In this document: positions 9,500-17,842 of the stretch, in pieces | How the letters are laid out: every line of letters starts with the position of its first letter | Position numbering within the stretch: the first letter of the stretch is position 1 | NCBI GenBank assembly: GCA_964558415.1 | Contig: CAZLDI010000006.1 | Location: 1-64,000, forward strand | DNA: 64,000 bases | Direction: 5' to 3' | DNA from: CAZLDI01 sp964558415 | GTDB taxonomy: Bacteria > Chloroflexota > Dehalococcoidia > SM23-28-2 > RBG-16-64-32 | Translations under genes and position numbers: made by a program | The notes under the pieces: model-generated | What the model was told of the DNA's origin: nothing | The model's input: the letters and a program-made list of their open reading frames with translations, nothing else | Databases searched by the model: none

Positions 9500-10246
9500 A
9501 TGAACGAGCGAATGACAAAGAAAGTGATCTCGGCGCCCCGCCTGGCACCGGGCGATATCCTCGGGCGGCTCTCGGCGCTCTACGGCGCGCCCGTGTGGCG
9601 TCCCCACGGCGACCCGATGACAGAGCTCGTGCTGACCATACTCTCTCAGAACACGTCAGATACGAACTCCGGCCGCGCCTTCATGCGGCTGCGCAGGCGC
9701 TTCGCGGCGTGGGAGGAACTGCTGGCGGCGGACCCCGATGAGATCATCGCCGAGATCCAGGTCGGCGGACTCGCACGTGTCAAAGCGCCCCGCATCAAGG
9801 CCATCCTGGAAGAAGTCTGGCGCCGGCGGGGCTCGTTCGACCTCACGAATCTGGTGGAGATGCCGCTCGACGAAGCGAAAGTGTGGCTCCGCTCGCTCCC
9901 CGGTGTCGGCCCCAAGACCGCAGCGTGTGTGCTGATGTTCGCGCTCGGCCGGCCCGCGCTGCCTGTGGATACGCATGTGCACCGGGTGGCTCAGCGCCTG
10001 GGCCTGGTTCCGCTGAAAGCGAGCGCTGAGCAATCCCACGTTCTGCTGGAGGCGATGCTGTCAGCGGAGGAGGTGTACCCGTTCCACGTCTCGCTGATCA
10101 AGCACGGTCGACGGCTATGCCACGCGCAGCGGCCACTGTGCGGGCAGTGCCCGCTGTTGGACGGCTGCCCAGCTGGCCGGAGCCTGATCAGTGGGGATCC
10201 TTCGGTTGGAACCTCACGCCGTGAGGCAATACAATCGTCGTCGTGA
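9500..10246 (+). CDS. nth: Endonuclease III (DNA glycosylase/AP lyase)
   Basis: Base-excision repair enzyme that removes oxidised pyrimidines and nicks the abasic site. About 248 residues. It has the helix-hairpin-helix LPGVGPKTAACVL with the catalytic Lys, the catalytic Asp in PVDTHVHRVAQRLG, and a 4Fe-4S cluster site C-x6-C-x2-C-x5-C near the C-terminus (CHAQRPLCGQCPLLDGC). The ATG at 9500 is chosen because GAGG (9490-9493) sits 6 bases upstream; a TTG at 9488 is in frame. It is divergent from selD. Its stop overlaps the start of the next gene by one base. Confidence 0.95.
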   Translation: MNERMTKKVISAPRLAPGDILGRLSALYGAPVWRPHGDPMTELVLTILSQNTSDTNSGRAFMRLRRRFAAWEELLAADPDEIIAEIQVGGLARVKAPRIKAILEEVWRRRGSFDLTNLVEMPLDEAKVWLRSLPGVGPKTAACVLMFALGRPALPVDTHVHRVAQRLGLVPLKASAEQSHVLLEAMLSAEEVYPFHVSLIKHGRRLCHAQRPLCGQCPLLDGCPAGRSLISGDPSVGTSRREAIQSSS

Positions 10247-10725
10247 TGGATCCCATCCTTGTAGCTGCTCGCGATCTCGTCGACGAATCCCTGAAGGAGC
10301 TGCGCTCGTCGATAGCCGGGTTGCCTGTAGAGGCGTTGAACTGGCGGCCGCCGGGCCGGGAGACGAACTCGCTCGCCGTTCTCGCGACGCACGCGACGCA
10401 CAGCACGCGAATGTGGCTGAGCATTGCGATGGACGTGCCTCTGCCTGAGCGGGACCGCGATTCGGAGTTCCGCGCGACGGCAGGCGACGCTGACTCACTC
10501 TTGCGGCTCTTGGATGATATTTCGAAGGACTGCCGCGCGGTGCTGCGGTCGGCCGAGGAGGTCGACTGGGCAGCTAGGCGGGAGACGGACGGGAAAGGGG
10601 GTGACGCGTCGCCGGAGGTCACGGCGGCTTACTCGCTGATCCACGCCACGGAGCACCTGAGGGGACATGTCGACCAGATGGAGTTGACGCGGCGGCTGTG
10701 GGAAGCGAAGCAGGCAGGTGAGTGA
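10246..10725 (+). CDS. DinB/DUF664-type four-helix protein
   Basis: Protein of 159 residues resembling the DinB/YfiT superfamily of four-helix bundles, many of which bind a metal through three histidines and act as thiol-dependent transferases. Candidate ligands visible are His in HATHSTRM near residue 45-49 and the His pair in LIHATEHLRGHVDQ near 130-140. The substrate is unknown. The ATG at 10246 overlaps the nth stop TGA by one base, so the two are likely co-translated. GTG at 10243 is also in frame. Confidence 0.8.
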   Translation: MDPILVAARDLVDESLKELRSSIAGLPVEALNWRPPGRETNSLAVLATHATHSTRMWLSIAMDVPLPERDRDSEFRATAGDADSLLRLLDDISKDCRAVLRSAEEVDWAARRETDGKGGDASPEVTAAYSLIHATEHLRGHVDQMELTRRLWEAKQAGE

Positions 10726-10770
10726 ACGAGCGGACGAGATGGCATCGCGGCCTTGGGTGTGCATGCTCGC

Positions 10771-10799
10771 TTGACACGGCATCTCCGCTGCCCTACCGT
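10771..10799 (+). promoter_or_regulatory. Candidate promoter for the arg operon
   Basis: A perfect -35 TTGACA (10771-10776) is followed after 17 bases by TACCGT (10794-10799), a weak -10. Transcription would start near 10806, about 165 bases before argC, leaving a leader that contains a short reading frame and a hairpin. Confidence 0.55.
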
Positions 10800-10808
10800 A
10801 TACACATC

Positions 10809-10880
10809 ATGACGCCTGCGTTCGCCAGCCAGGACCCGCGACGCGCCCGACCTACGAGTGGGGGGCTTGCGTCCGCCTAG
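10809..10880 (+). CDS. Possible arginine leader peptide, 23 codons
   Basis: A short open frame (ATG 10809 to TAG 10880) in the argC leader encodes MTPAFASQDPRRARPTSGGL and three more residues, with Arg-Arg-Ala-Arg in the middle (CGA CGC GCC CGA). There is no Shine-Dalgarno, but the start lies about 3 bases after the predicted transcription start, so it could be translated as a leaderless message. A terminator-like hairpin follows 38 bases later. Classical attenuation would couple arginyl-tRNA supply to the hairpin. This is a hypothesis; the peptide could be chance. Confidence 0.35.
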   Translation: MTPAFASQDPRRARPTSGGLASA

Positions 10881-10917
10881 CTGATTACCAGCGTCTGAAG
10901 TAAGCGAGCAAAAAGCG

Positions 10918-10954
10918 GCCCCACCCCTGAGCAAGTGGTGGGGCGATTTGTTTT
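10918..10954 (+). terminator. Terminator-like hairpin before argC (possible attenuator)
   Basis: An 8-bp perfect stem GCCCCACC/GGTGGGGC (10918-10925 with 10937-10944), an 11-base loop and the T-rich tail GATTTGTTTT (10945-10954) form an intrinsic-terminator shape only 15 bases before the argC ATG. Placed between promoter and first gene, it would reduce read-through unless relieved, as attenuators do. Confidence 0.6.
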
Positions 10955-10969
10955 CCAGGAGATAGGGAC

Positions 10970-12022
10970 ATGACGAGAGTTGGAATCATAAACGTCACCG
11001 GGTATGCCGGAGCGGAGCTCGCGCGCCTGCTGTACTCCCATCCGGAGGCGCGGCTGACCAGCGTCACGGGACGCAGTGAGGCAGGGAAAAAGCTGGCGGA
11101 CGTTTTCCCCCACCTCGCGGCCATCGACCTCCCGGTGGGCCATGAGCTGGGCAGCGTGGACTTCGTGTTCTCCGCGCTACCGCATGCCGCGAGCGCCGAG
11201 GCCTGCCTGCCGCTGGTGCAAGCCGGAGTGCCTGTAGTCGACATCAGCGCCGACTTTCGGTGGAAGGACGCCGCTGAGTACCAGCAGTGGTATGGCATGG
11301 AGCACCCGGCGCCGGAACTACTCGCTCAGGCGGCATACGGTCTTACTGAGCTGAACCGAGAGGCCGTGAGAGCCGCGAAGTTGATCGCGAACCCCGGCTG
11401 CTATCCGGAGAGCGCCTTGCTTGCCCTGGCGCCTGCGGTGCAGGCGGGAATCATCGGCCCCGACGTCATCATCGATTCGAAGTCCGGCGTCTCCGGCGCC
11501 GGCCGCGGCCTAGCCCTGAACCTTCACCTGGGCGAGGCGAGCGAGAGCGTGTCCGCCTACGCGCTGGGCGGGCACTACCATCTGCCCGAGATCGTGCGGG
11601 AGCTTGCCGCGATGTGGCCAGTCGCGGAGGCGCCACAAGCGGTGAAGCCGAAGGTGACGTTCACGCCGCACCTGATCCCGATGACGCGCGGCATCCTTTC
11701 GACGTGCTATGCGACTCTCGCATCCGCTGCCCTCCCGGCAGGTGCCGCAGCAACGGCTGCTGTGAAGGAGGTCTACGACGAGTTTTACAAGGACGAGCCG
11801 TTTGTCCGAGTCGTCGACTCGCCGCCGGCCACCAAACAGGCGCGGGGCAGCAACATGTGCCTCATATACCCCACGGTCGACGAGCGGACTGACCGGCTCG
11901 TCGTCGTAAGCGTGCTCGACAACCTCGTCAAGGGCGCCGCCGGGCAGGCGATTCAGAACATGAACGCGATGCTCGGCCTGCCGGAGACGATGGGTCTCGA
12001 CGCGCCGGCTCTTTACCCTTAG
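10970..12022 (+). CDS. argC: N-acetyl-gamma-glutamyl-phosphate reductase
   Basis: Third step of arginine synthesis: NADPH-dependent reduction of N-acetylglutamyl phosphate to the semialdehyde. 350 residues. The N-terminal dinucleotide fold starts RVGIINVTGYAGAELARLL, the catalytic Cys is in IANPGCYPE (about residue 144), and a conserved His is in GGHYHLPEI (about 205). First gene of argC-argJ-argB-argD-argG, all on the plus strand with gaps of 6 to 26 bases. AGGAGA (10957-10962) precedes the ATG. A candidate leader peptide and hairpin upstream suggest regulation by transcription attenuation. Confidence 0.97.
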   Translation: MTRVGIINVTGYAGAELARLLYSHPEARLTSVTGRSEAGKKLADVFPHLAAIDLPVGHELGSVDFVFSALPHAASAEACLPLVQAGVPVVDISADFRWKDAAEYQQWYGMEHPAPELLAQAAYGLTELNREAVRAAKLIANPGCYPESALLALAPAVQAGIIGPDVIIDSKSGVSGAGRGLALNLHLGEASESVSAYALGGHYHLPEIVRELAAMWPVAEAPQAVKPKVTFTPHLIPMTRGILSTCYATLASAALPAGAAATAAVKEVYDEFYKDEPFVRVVDSPPATKQARGSNMCLIYPTVDERTDRLVVVSVLDNLVKGAAGQAIQNMNAMLGLPETMGLDAPALYP

Positions 12023-12048
12023 AGATATAGCGAACAGGAGCGACACAC

Positions 12049-13275
12049 TTGGTCACCGAACTAAAGCAAATCGATATTGTCCCCGACGGCAGCGTGACAA
12101 CCCCCCGAGGCTTCTCCGCCGGGGGAGTGCACGTGGGTGTACGGACGGACTGGAATAAGCTGGACGTCGGCCTGGTTTACTCGGAGGTGCCGTGCGTCGC
12201 GGCCGGGGTGTACACCAGCAACAATCTCAAGGGCGCTTCGCTGGTCGTGTCCATGGAGCACTTGAAGAACGGACGCTCCCAGGCGATCGTCGCGAACTCG
12301 GGATGCGCCAACTGTTCAGTGGGGCGCCAGGGCATGGACGATGCGGTCAAGATGGCTCAGCTGACGGCCGCGAAGTTCCGGATCGACCCGCACGACGTGG
12401 TCGTCGCCTCCACCGGCGTTATCGGCACTCTTCTGCCGATGCAGAAGATAGCGAGTGGCATCGAGAAGTGCGTTGTATCAGCCGATGGTGGACTGGACTT
12501 CGCGCGGGCGATCATGACTACTGATACGGTGGCCAAACACGTCGCGGTGAAGGCCGGGAACTGGTCCATCGGAGGCGTTGTCAAGGGCGTAGGCATGATC
12601 CACCCGAACATGGCGACGATGCTCTGCTTCGTTACCACCGACGCACCCGTCGGACAGTCTTTCCTCGCGCAGACCCTCAAGGAATCCGTCGATATCTCGT
12701 TCAACATGATCGATGTCGACAACGACACAAGCCCCGATGACACGGTTGTCGTCATGGCCAACGGTCTTGCCGGGGGCGAACCAATCCACGGCGGCCACCC
12801 GGACGCTGAGACCTTCGTGGCCGCGCTCTCCACAGTGTGCCTCGAACTCGCGAAGAAGATGGTCAACGATGCGGAGGGCGCAACGAAGATGATCGAAGCG
12901 CGCGTGGAGGGGGCCGCTTCCACGCACGACGCGCGTAGGGCCGCCCGCGAGATTGTGACGTCAGCCGGCGTGAAGACCGCCGTTTACGGGCACGACCCGA
13001 ACTGGGGAAGGGTCGTCTCCGCGGTTGGCAACAGCGGGGCGCAGATGGACGAAGCAAAGATGTCCCTCTTCGTCAGCAGCCCCGGTGGGAAGGAAGTCTG
13101 CCTCTTCCGCGATGGCGCGCCCGTCGCCTACGATGAAGGGCAGGCCAAGGCGTGCTTCGCGTACCATGAAGTGGTCTTCAGGATGGAGATGGGTCTGGGG
13201 AAAGGCGCCGCCACCGCCTGGGGCTCCGACCTTACAGAAGAGTTTGTGCGGCTCAATAGCCAGTACACAACCTGA
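12049..13275 (+). CDS. argJ: Glutamate N-acetyltransferase / amino-acid acetyltransferase
   Basis: Transfers the acetyl group from N-acetylornithine to glutamate, which closes the acetyl cycle and makes a separate synthase less important. 408 residues. The self-cleavage site GMIHPNMA/TMLCF leaves Thr as the new N-terminus of the beta subunit and as nucleophile. The TTG start (12049) is chosen for the AGGAG 8-10 bases upstream and because the protein then has the family's N-terminus (GGVTxPxGFxAxG-like, here VTTPRGFSAGGV). Second gene of the arg operon, 26 bases after argC. Confidence 0.96.
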   Translation: MVTELKQIDIVPDGSVTTPRGFSAGGVHVGVRTDWNKLDVGLVYSEVPCVAAGVYTSNNLKGASLVVSMEHLKNGRSQAIVANSGCANCSVGRQGMDDAVKMAQLTAAKFRIDPHDVVVASTGVIGTLLPMQKIASGIEKCVVSADGGLDFARAIMTTDTVAKHVAVKAGNWSIGGVVKGVGMIHPNMATMLCFVTTDAPVGQSFLAQTLKESVDISFNMIDVDNDTSPDDTVVVMANGLAGGEPIHGGHPDAETFVAALSTVCLELAKKMVNDAEGATKMIEARVEGAASTHDARRAAREIVTSAGVKTAVYGHDPNWGRVVSAVGNSGAQMDEAKMSLFVSSPGGKEVCLFRDGAPVAYDEGQAKACFAYHEVVFRMEMGLGKGAATAWGSDLTEEFVRLNSQYTT

Positions 13276-13295
13276 GGCGAGGAACGAATGACGTA

Positions 13296-14072
13296 ATGGG
13301 CGATATTCTCGTAGCCAAGATCGGCGGCTCGACGCTCGGCGACAGCGACACGACGCTGGCCGACGTCGTCGAGCTTCAACGTCGCGGCATCCAGCCGGTG
13401 ATCGTGCACGGCGGTGGCGCGTTGATCAGCGAGTGGCTGGTCCGGCATAATCTCCCGACGAGGTTCGAGAACGGCCTGCGTGTAACCGATCCCGAGACGC
13501 TGCAGGTCGTCGTCGCCGTTCTAGCGGGACTCGTCAACAAGCAGATCGTTTCGGCGCTCACCGTCCTTGGAGTCAACGCCGTTGGGCTATCGGGCGCGGA
13601 CGGGGGGTTGCTGCGTGCCCGCGCGCTTGATGAGAAGCTGGGTGCGGTGGGCGAAGTGATCAGCGTGGAGCCACGTACTGTGCTTCGTCTGGTTGAAGAC
13701 GGCGTGATCCCGGTGATCGCGCCGGTGGGACAGGCGTGGGAAGGTGAACGACCTACGGGAGAGCTGCTCAACATCAACGCCGATACTGCCGCCGGAGCAA
13801 TCGCCATAGCTTTGAAAGCCCGTTGGCTCGTCTTCCTTACGGATGTGCAGGGTGTCCGCGGCGCCGCCGGCGATACGCTAACGCGCCTGCGCACGGAGGA
13901 CGCCCGCAGCCTTGTCGCATCTGGGGTCGTGGAAGGCGGTATGATCCCCAAGGTGGAGGCCTGCGTCCGCGCGGCCCAATCCGGCTGCGTTAGCGTCGTC
14001 GCTGATGGCCGCCGGGAGCGCTCGCTACTCTCGGTCGCGGAGGGCAGACCGGCCGGCACAGTGGTGTTTTGA
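13296..14072 (+). CDS. argB: Acetylglutamate kinase
   Basis: Phosphorylates N-acetylglutamate. 258 residues, starting directly with the kinase core (VAKIGGSTLGDSD; VHGGGALIS; RVTDPETLQVV; INADTAAGAIAIAL). It lacks the extra N-terminal helix found in arginine-inhibited hexameric enzymes, so a dimeric, arginine-insensitive form like that of E. coli is likely (inference from length). The ATG 13296 overlaps the TAA of a minimal two-codon frame ATG-ACG-TAA (13288-13296) that has the better-spaced GAGGA ribosome site. Third gene of the arg operon. Confidence 0.95.
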   Translation: MGDILVAKIGGSTLGDSDTTLADVVELQRRGIQPVIVHGGGALISEWLVRHNLPTRFENGLRVTDPETLQVVVAVLAGLVNKQIVSALTVLGVNAVGLSGADGGLLRARALDEKLGAVGEVISVEPRTVLRLVEDGVIPVIAPVGQAWEGERPTGELLNINADTAAGAIAIALKARWLVFLTDVQGVRGAAGDTLTRLRTEDARSLVASGVVEGGMIPKVEACVRAAQSGCVSVVADGRRERSLLSVAEGRPAGTVVF

Positions 14073-14082
14073 GGAGAGATGA

Positions 14083-15285
14083 GTGACTGAGAACCTGATA
14101 GAGCTCGAAAAAAAGTACTTTTTGCCGGTCAGCAAGAGGCTGCCCATCACCCTTGTCCGTGGTGAAGGAACGAACGTTTGGGATGACGACGGGAAGCAAT
14201 ACCTGGATTTCGTCGCGGGTATCGCCGCCGTCAGCCTGGGCCATTGCCACCCGGAAGTTGTAGGTGCAATCCAGCGCCAGGCGTCGCAGCTCATGCACAC
14301 CTCCAACTACTACTACACGGTGCCGCAGGTGAAGCTAGCGCAACTACTTTGCGAGAGTACAGGCCTGGACAAGGTCTTCTTCTGCAACAGCGGCGCGGAG
14401 GCGGTGGAAGGCTGCATCAAGCTCGCCCGCAAGTGGGGCAAGGAGAAGCGGAACGGGGCATTCGAGATCATCGTCGCGGAGAACGCCTTTCACGGCCGCA
14501 CGATGGCGACCGTGAGCGCAACTGGCAACGAGAAGTACCGCGCACCGTTCACACCGCTCGTTGAAGGGTTCGCCCGCGTGCCTTTCAACGATATCAACGC
14601 TGTGAAGAAGGCGACCACGGGCAAGACGGTCGCCGTCATGCTGGAGCCCATCCAGGGCGAAGGCGGCGTCAACGTACCTGACGACGGTTATCTCCCCGCT
14701 GTCCGCGCCTGGTGCGACGAAGCCGGCCTCCTACTGATTCTTGACGAGGTCCAGACGGGCGTTGGCCGCACCGGCAAGCTCTTCGCGTACCAGCACTACG
14801 GGATAGAGCCGGACGTGATGGCCGTGGCGAAGGCGCTGGGCGGCGGTTTCCCCATCGGCGCGTTTCTCAGCAAGGACCATTGCTCCGTGCTCGGCGCAGG
14901 CGACCACGGCACGACCTTCGGCGGCAACGCCCTCGCCTGCGAGGTCGGCTACAGCGTGCTCAAATACATGCTCGACCACGATCTGCCAGGCCGCGCCGCT
15001 AAGATCGGCGAATACCTGCAGCGCAAGTTACACGCCCTTGCGGACAGACATCCGGTAGTGACTGAAGTGCGTGGGAAGGGCCTCATCTGGGCCCTTGAGT
15101 TAGACCGCCCGGTCGCGGAGGAAGCCGTCGCGAGTTGCGCGGAGCACGGGTTGCTCGTGAACAACGTAAAGCCCACCGCCTTGCGGTTCATTCCGCCGCT
15201 CACCGTTAGCGAAGAGGAAATAGACCGCGCCCTGGATATCGTGGAGGGCGTGCTTGGCAGGCTAGAGGTGGGAACTGCGAAGTGA
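14083..15285 (+). CDS. argD: Acetylornithine aminotransferase
   Basis: PLP-dependent class III aminotransferase making N-acetylornithine from the semialdehyde and glutamate. 400 residues, usual length. Visible are NSGAEAVEGCIKLARKWG near residue 103, AFHGRTMATVSATG, the cofactor-binding Asp in LILDEVQTGVGRTG and the PLP Lys in VAKALGGGFPIGA (about residue 250). GTG start 14083, with GAGGAG (14071-14076) 6 bases upstream. An out-of-frame ATG at 14079 is too close to that site. Fourth gene of the arg operon. Confidence 0.96.
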   Translation: MTENLIELEKKYFLPVSKRLPITLVRGEGTNVWDDDGKQYLDFVAGIAAVSLGHCHPEVVGAIQRQASQLMHTSNYYYTVPQVKLAQLLCESTGLDKVFFCNSGAEAVEGCIKLARKWGKEKRNGAFEIIVAENAFHGRTMATVSATGNEKYRAPFTPLVEGFARVPFNDINAVKKATTGKTVAVMLEPIQGEGGVNVPDDGYLPAVRAWCDEAGLLLILDEVQTGVGRTGKLFAYQHYGIEPDVMAVAKALGGGFPIGAFLSKDHCSVLGAGDHGTTFGGNALACEVGYSVLKYMLDHDLPGRAAKIGEYLQRKLHALADRHPVVTEVRGKGLIWALELDRPVAEEAVASCAEHGLLVNNVKPTALRFIPPLTVSEEEIDRALDIVEGVLGRLEVGTAK

Positions 15286-15291
15286 TGACAA

Positions 15292-16509
15292 ATGCCTGAG
15301 AAGATCGTCCTTGCCTACTCCGGTGGGCTCGACACATCCGTTGCCATCCGCTGGCTAAAGGAGGACCGAGGCTACGACGTCATCGCACTGACCGTGGACG
15401 TCGGCATGGACCGACAGCGTGAGGAGCTCCAGTCCCGCGCCATGGCGGCGGGCGCTGTCCAGTACGTCTGGGCAGACGTCCAGGAAACGTTCGTCCGCCG
15501 TTTCGTCTTCCCCGCCCTCGCGGCGGGTGCTCGCTACCAGGGCGCGTACCCGCTGGCCACTGCGCTTTCGCGCCCGCTCATTGCGCTCGAGATGGTCGCC
15601 GTCGCGAAGGCGGAAGGGGCGTCCGCTGTCGCTCACGGCTGTACAGGCAAAGGGAACGACCAGGTGCGGTTGGACGTCTCCGTGCAGGCTCTCCATCCCG
15701 GACTGAGGATCGTAGCGCCGTTGCGCGAATGGGAGATGGACCGCGAGTCCGAGATCGCCTATGCCCAGGAGCACAACATCCCGATCAACGTCACGAAGAC
15801 GAGCCCGTATAGCATCGACGAGAACCTCTGGGGCCGCAGCATCGAGTGCGGCGTTTTGGAGGACCCCTGGCAGGAGCCGCCACCGGATATCTACGCTTGG
15901 ACGAAGTCACCCCAGGCAGCGCCGGAGCAGCCCGCATATGTCGAGATTGGCTTCGCTGAGGGCGCGCCTGTATCGATTGACGGGAAGGAGGCTGACCCCG
16001 TCTCGCTGGTCAAGCGCCTCAACGAACTGGCCGGCGAGCACGGAGTCGGTCGTATCGACAGCGTCGAGGACCGGCTCGTTGGCATCAAATCGCGCGAGAT
16101 ATACGAGGCGCCGGCTGGCGTTTCGCTGCTGACTGCCCACGAGGCGCTGGAGGCTCTGACGCTGTCCAAAGAGCAGCGACGATTGAAGACGCGCATCGCG
16201 CAGGAGTATGCGGAGCTGGTCTACAACGGACTCTGGTTCTCGGCCCATCGCAAAGACCTTGACGCCTATATCGCCTCCACCCAGCGCCACGTCACGGGTA
16301 CTGTGCGTGTCAAGCTGCACAAGGGTGTGGCAACCGCTGTTGGCAGGAAGTCGCCCAGAAGTCTGTACGACTTCTCACTCGCAACGTACGATAAAGAGGA
16401 CACCTTCGACCGTGCAGCGGCCGTCGGCTTCATTAACATCTGGGGGTTGCCGGTGCGAGTGCAGGCTAAGGCGCAGATGCTTGGAGAGGATGGAGAAGGA
16501 GATGTCTGA
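15292..16509 (+). CDS. argG: Argininosuccinate synthase
   Basis: Condenses citrulline and aspartate with ATP. 405 residues. The N-type ATP pyrophosphatase P-loop is AYSGGLDTSVAI (residues 8-19). AHGCTGKGNDQVR and SPYSIDENLWGRSIECG are diagnostic. It follows argD by 6 bases. The argF gene that supplies citrulline is not in the window. Its 3' end overlaps the MOSC gene by 20 bases in another frame. Confidence 0.97.
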   Translation: MPEKIVLAYSGGLDTSVAIRWLKEDRGYDVIALTVDVGMDRQREELQSRAMAAGAVQYVWADVQETFVRRFVFPALAAGARYQGAYPLATALSRPLIALEMVAVAKAEGASAVAHGCTGKGNDQVRLDVSVQALHPGLRIVAPLREWEMDRESEIAYAQEHNIPINVTKTSPYSIDENLWGRSIECGVLEDPWQEPPPDIYAWTKSPQAAPEQPAYVEIGFAEGAPVSIDGKEADPVSLVKRLNELAGEHGVGRIDSVEDRLVGIKSREIYEAPAGVSLLTAHEALEALTLSKEQRRLKTRIAQEYAELVYNGLWFSAHRKDLDAYIASTQRHVTGTVRVKLHKGVATAVGRKSPRSLYDFSLATYDKEDTFDRAAAVGFINIWGLPVRVQAKAQMLGEDGEGDV

Positions 16510-16966
16510 GGGAAGTGTCGTGTCGATTCACATTGCGCCGAGTGGGGCCGAGGCGGTGGTGGAGCTCAAGGAGGTTCGCGCGGTGCCCGCGAAAGGGCTA
16601 GAAGGTGATCGCTATTTCAACGCCGTCGGTACGTTCTCGGACAGGGGAGGGTCCGGCCGGGATGTGACCCTGGTGGAGGCGGAGGCCCTGGAGGCGCTCG
16701 AACGCGAATTCGGTGTCAAGCTTGGCCCGGGTGAATCCCGCCGCAACGTCATGACGCGCGGCATATCGCTGAACGACCTCGTAGATCGCGACTTCACCGT
16801 CGGTGGGGCCACCTTGCGCGGCGTCCGCTGGTGCGAGCCCTGCGCCCATCTAGCAGCCCTCACGCACGAGACGGTAATCAAGGGCCTCGTCCACCGCGGC
16901 GGTCTGCGCGCGGACATCATCTCCGGTGGGGTGATACGGGCCGGTGATCCGGTTACGCCCCTCTAA
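16490..16966 (+). CDS. Stand-alone MOSC domain protein
   Basis: Single MOSC domain (beta-strand-rich fold related to the C-terminus of molybdenum-cofactor sulfurase), 158 residues. VRAVPAKGLEGDRYF at about 26-40, the SRRNVMTRGI segment and the conserved Cys region RWCEPCAHL (about residues 118-126) are visible. Stand-alone MOSC proteins such as YiiM handle sulfur or N-hydroxylated compounds; the substrate here is unknown. Start ATG 16490 (GGAG at 16483-16486), overlapping argG by 20 bases; ATG 16502 is an alternative. It travels with the arg operon but has no evident role in arginine synthesis. Confidence 0.85.
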   Translation: MEKEMSEGSVVSIHIAPSGAEAVVELKEVRAVPAKGLEGDRYFNAVGTFSDRGGSGRDVTLVEAEALEALEREFGVKLGPGESRRNVMTRGISLNDLVDRDFTVGGATLRGVRWCEPCAHLAALTHETVIKGLVHRGGLRADIISGGVIRAGDPVTPL

Positions 16967-17837
16967 GTACAGCCGTACTGGTCTTACACCCCTCGTGGTT
17001 CGGCGACTCGATCGCTTCCCGGTTTACGCGTCGCTCCTTGCCATCGTCTTGCTATGCCTCGCGTGTGCCGACGGCGGGACTCCCTCAGCGAGTCCGCCAA
17101 CAATCGATTCGCCGTCTTCTGTCACCACGTTGCCCGCGACCCTGACCCCAACGCCTGCGCCGTCGGCAACACCTACACCGGAACCCCTTCCCACGGCGAC
17201 GCCTTTGGCCGGCGTCGCCCAAGTCGTTCGTCGGGGGGACGATAGCCAGAAGGTTGTCGCCCTCACCTTCGATGCGGGATCGGACCCTGGGTTTACCGAG
17301 CAGGTCCTCGACACGCTGAGCGCCAATGGGGTTACCGCCGGCTTCGGGATCACCGGCAGATGGGCCGAACGGAACCCGGAGCTGCTGCGGGCCATCGTGG
17401 ATGGGGGGCACTCGCTTATTAATCACTCGTACGATCACTCTTCGTTCACCGGTCTCTCGACCGGCCGAGAGGCTTTGGCGCAGGCGCAGCGCTGGGAGCA
17501 GATCGACCGGACGGAGCAGATCGTCATTGACCTGACGGACGCCACGACGAAGCCGTATTTCCGCCCGCCGTACGGCGACTACGATAACTCGGTCAATGCG
17601 GACGTAGGCGCGAGGGGTTACCGGTACAACATCATGTGGACGATCGACTCGCAGGGCTGGAAGGGGACCACCAAGGAGGCCATCGTGCAGCGATGCCTGA
17701 ATTCTGTAGAGCCGGGCGCCATCTATGTCTTTCACGTCGGGTCGGCGTCCCAGGACGGCGCGGCGCTTCAGCAGATCATCGACGGGCTCCGCGCCGAGGG
17801 GTACGCTATGGGGTCGCTGGAAGACGTGTTGCCTTGA
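16944..17837 (+). CDS. Polysaccharide deacetylase family lipoprotein
   Basis: Secreted NodB-fold deacetylase. The N-terminus has a hydrophobic segment ending LLCLACADGG, a lipobox-like Cys, so it is probably a lipoprotein, followed by a Ser/Thr/Pro linker. The catalytic domain has TFDAGSDPG (metal Asp and base), H-x3-H in INHSYDHSS, and RPPYGDYD. Likely substrate: N-acetyl groups of cell-wall or exopolysaccharide glycans, by family. GTG start 16944 overlaps the MOSC gene by 23 bases; GTG 16995 would still leave a signal sequence and may be the true start. Confidence 0.88.
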   Translation: MIRLRPSKYSRTGLTPLVVRRLDRFPVYASLLAIVLLCLACADGGTPSASPPTIDSPSSVTTLPATLTPTPAPSATPTPEPLPTATPLAGVAQVVRRGDDSQKVVALTFDAGSDPGFTEQVLDTLSANGVTAGFGITGRWAERNPELLRAIVDGGHSLINHSYDHSSFTGLSTGREALAQAQRWEQIDRTEQIVIDLTDATTKPYFRPPYGDYDNSVNADVGARGYRYNIMWTIDSQGWKGTTKEAIVQRCLNSVEPGAIYVFHVGSASQDGAALQQIIDGLRAEGYAMGSLEDVLP

Positions 17838-17842
17838 CCGCG

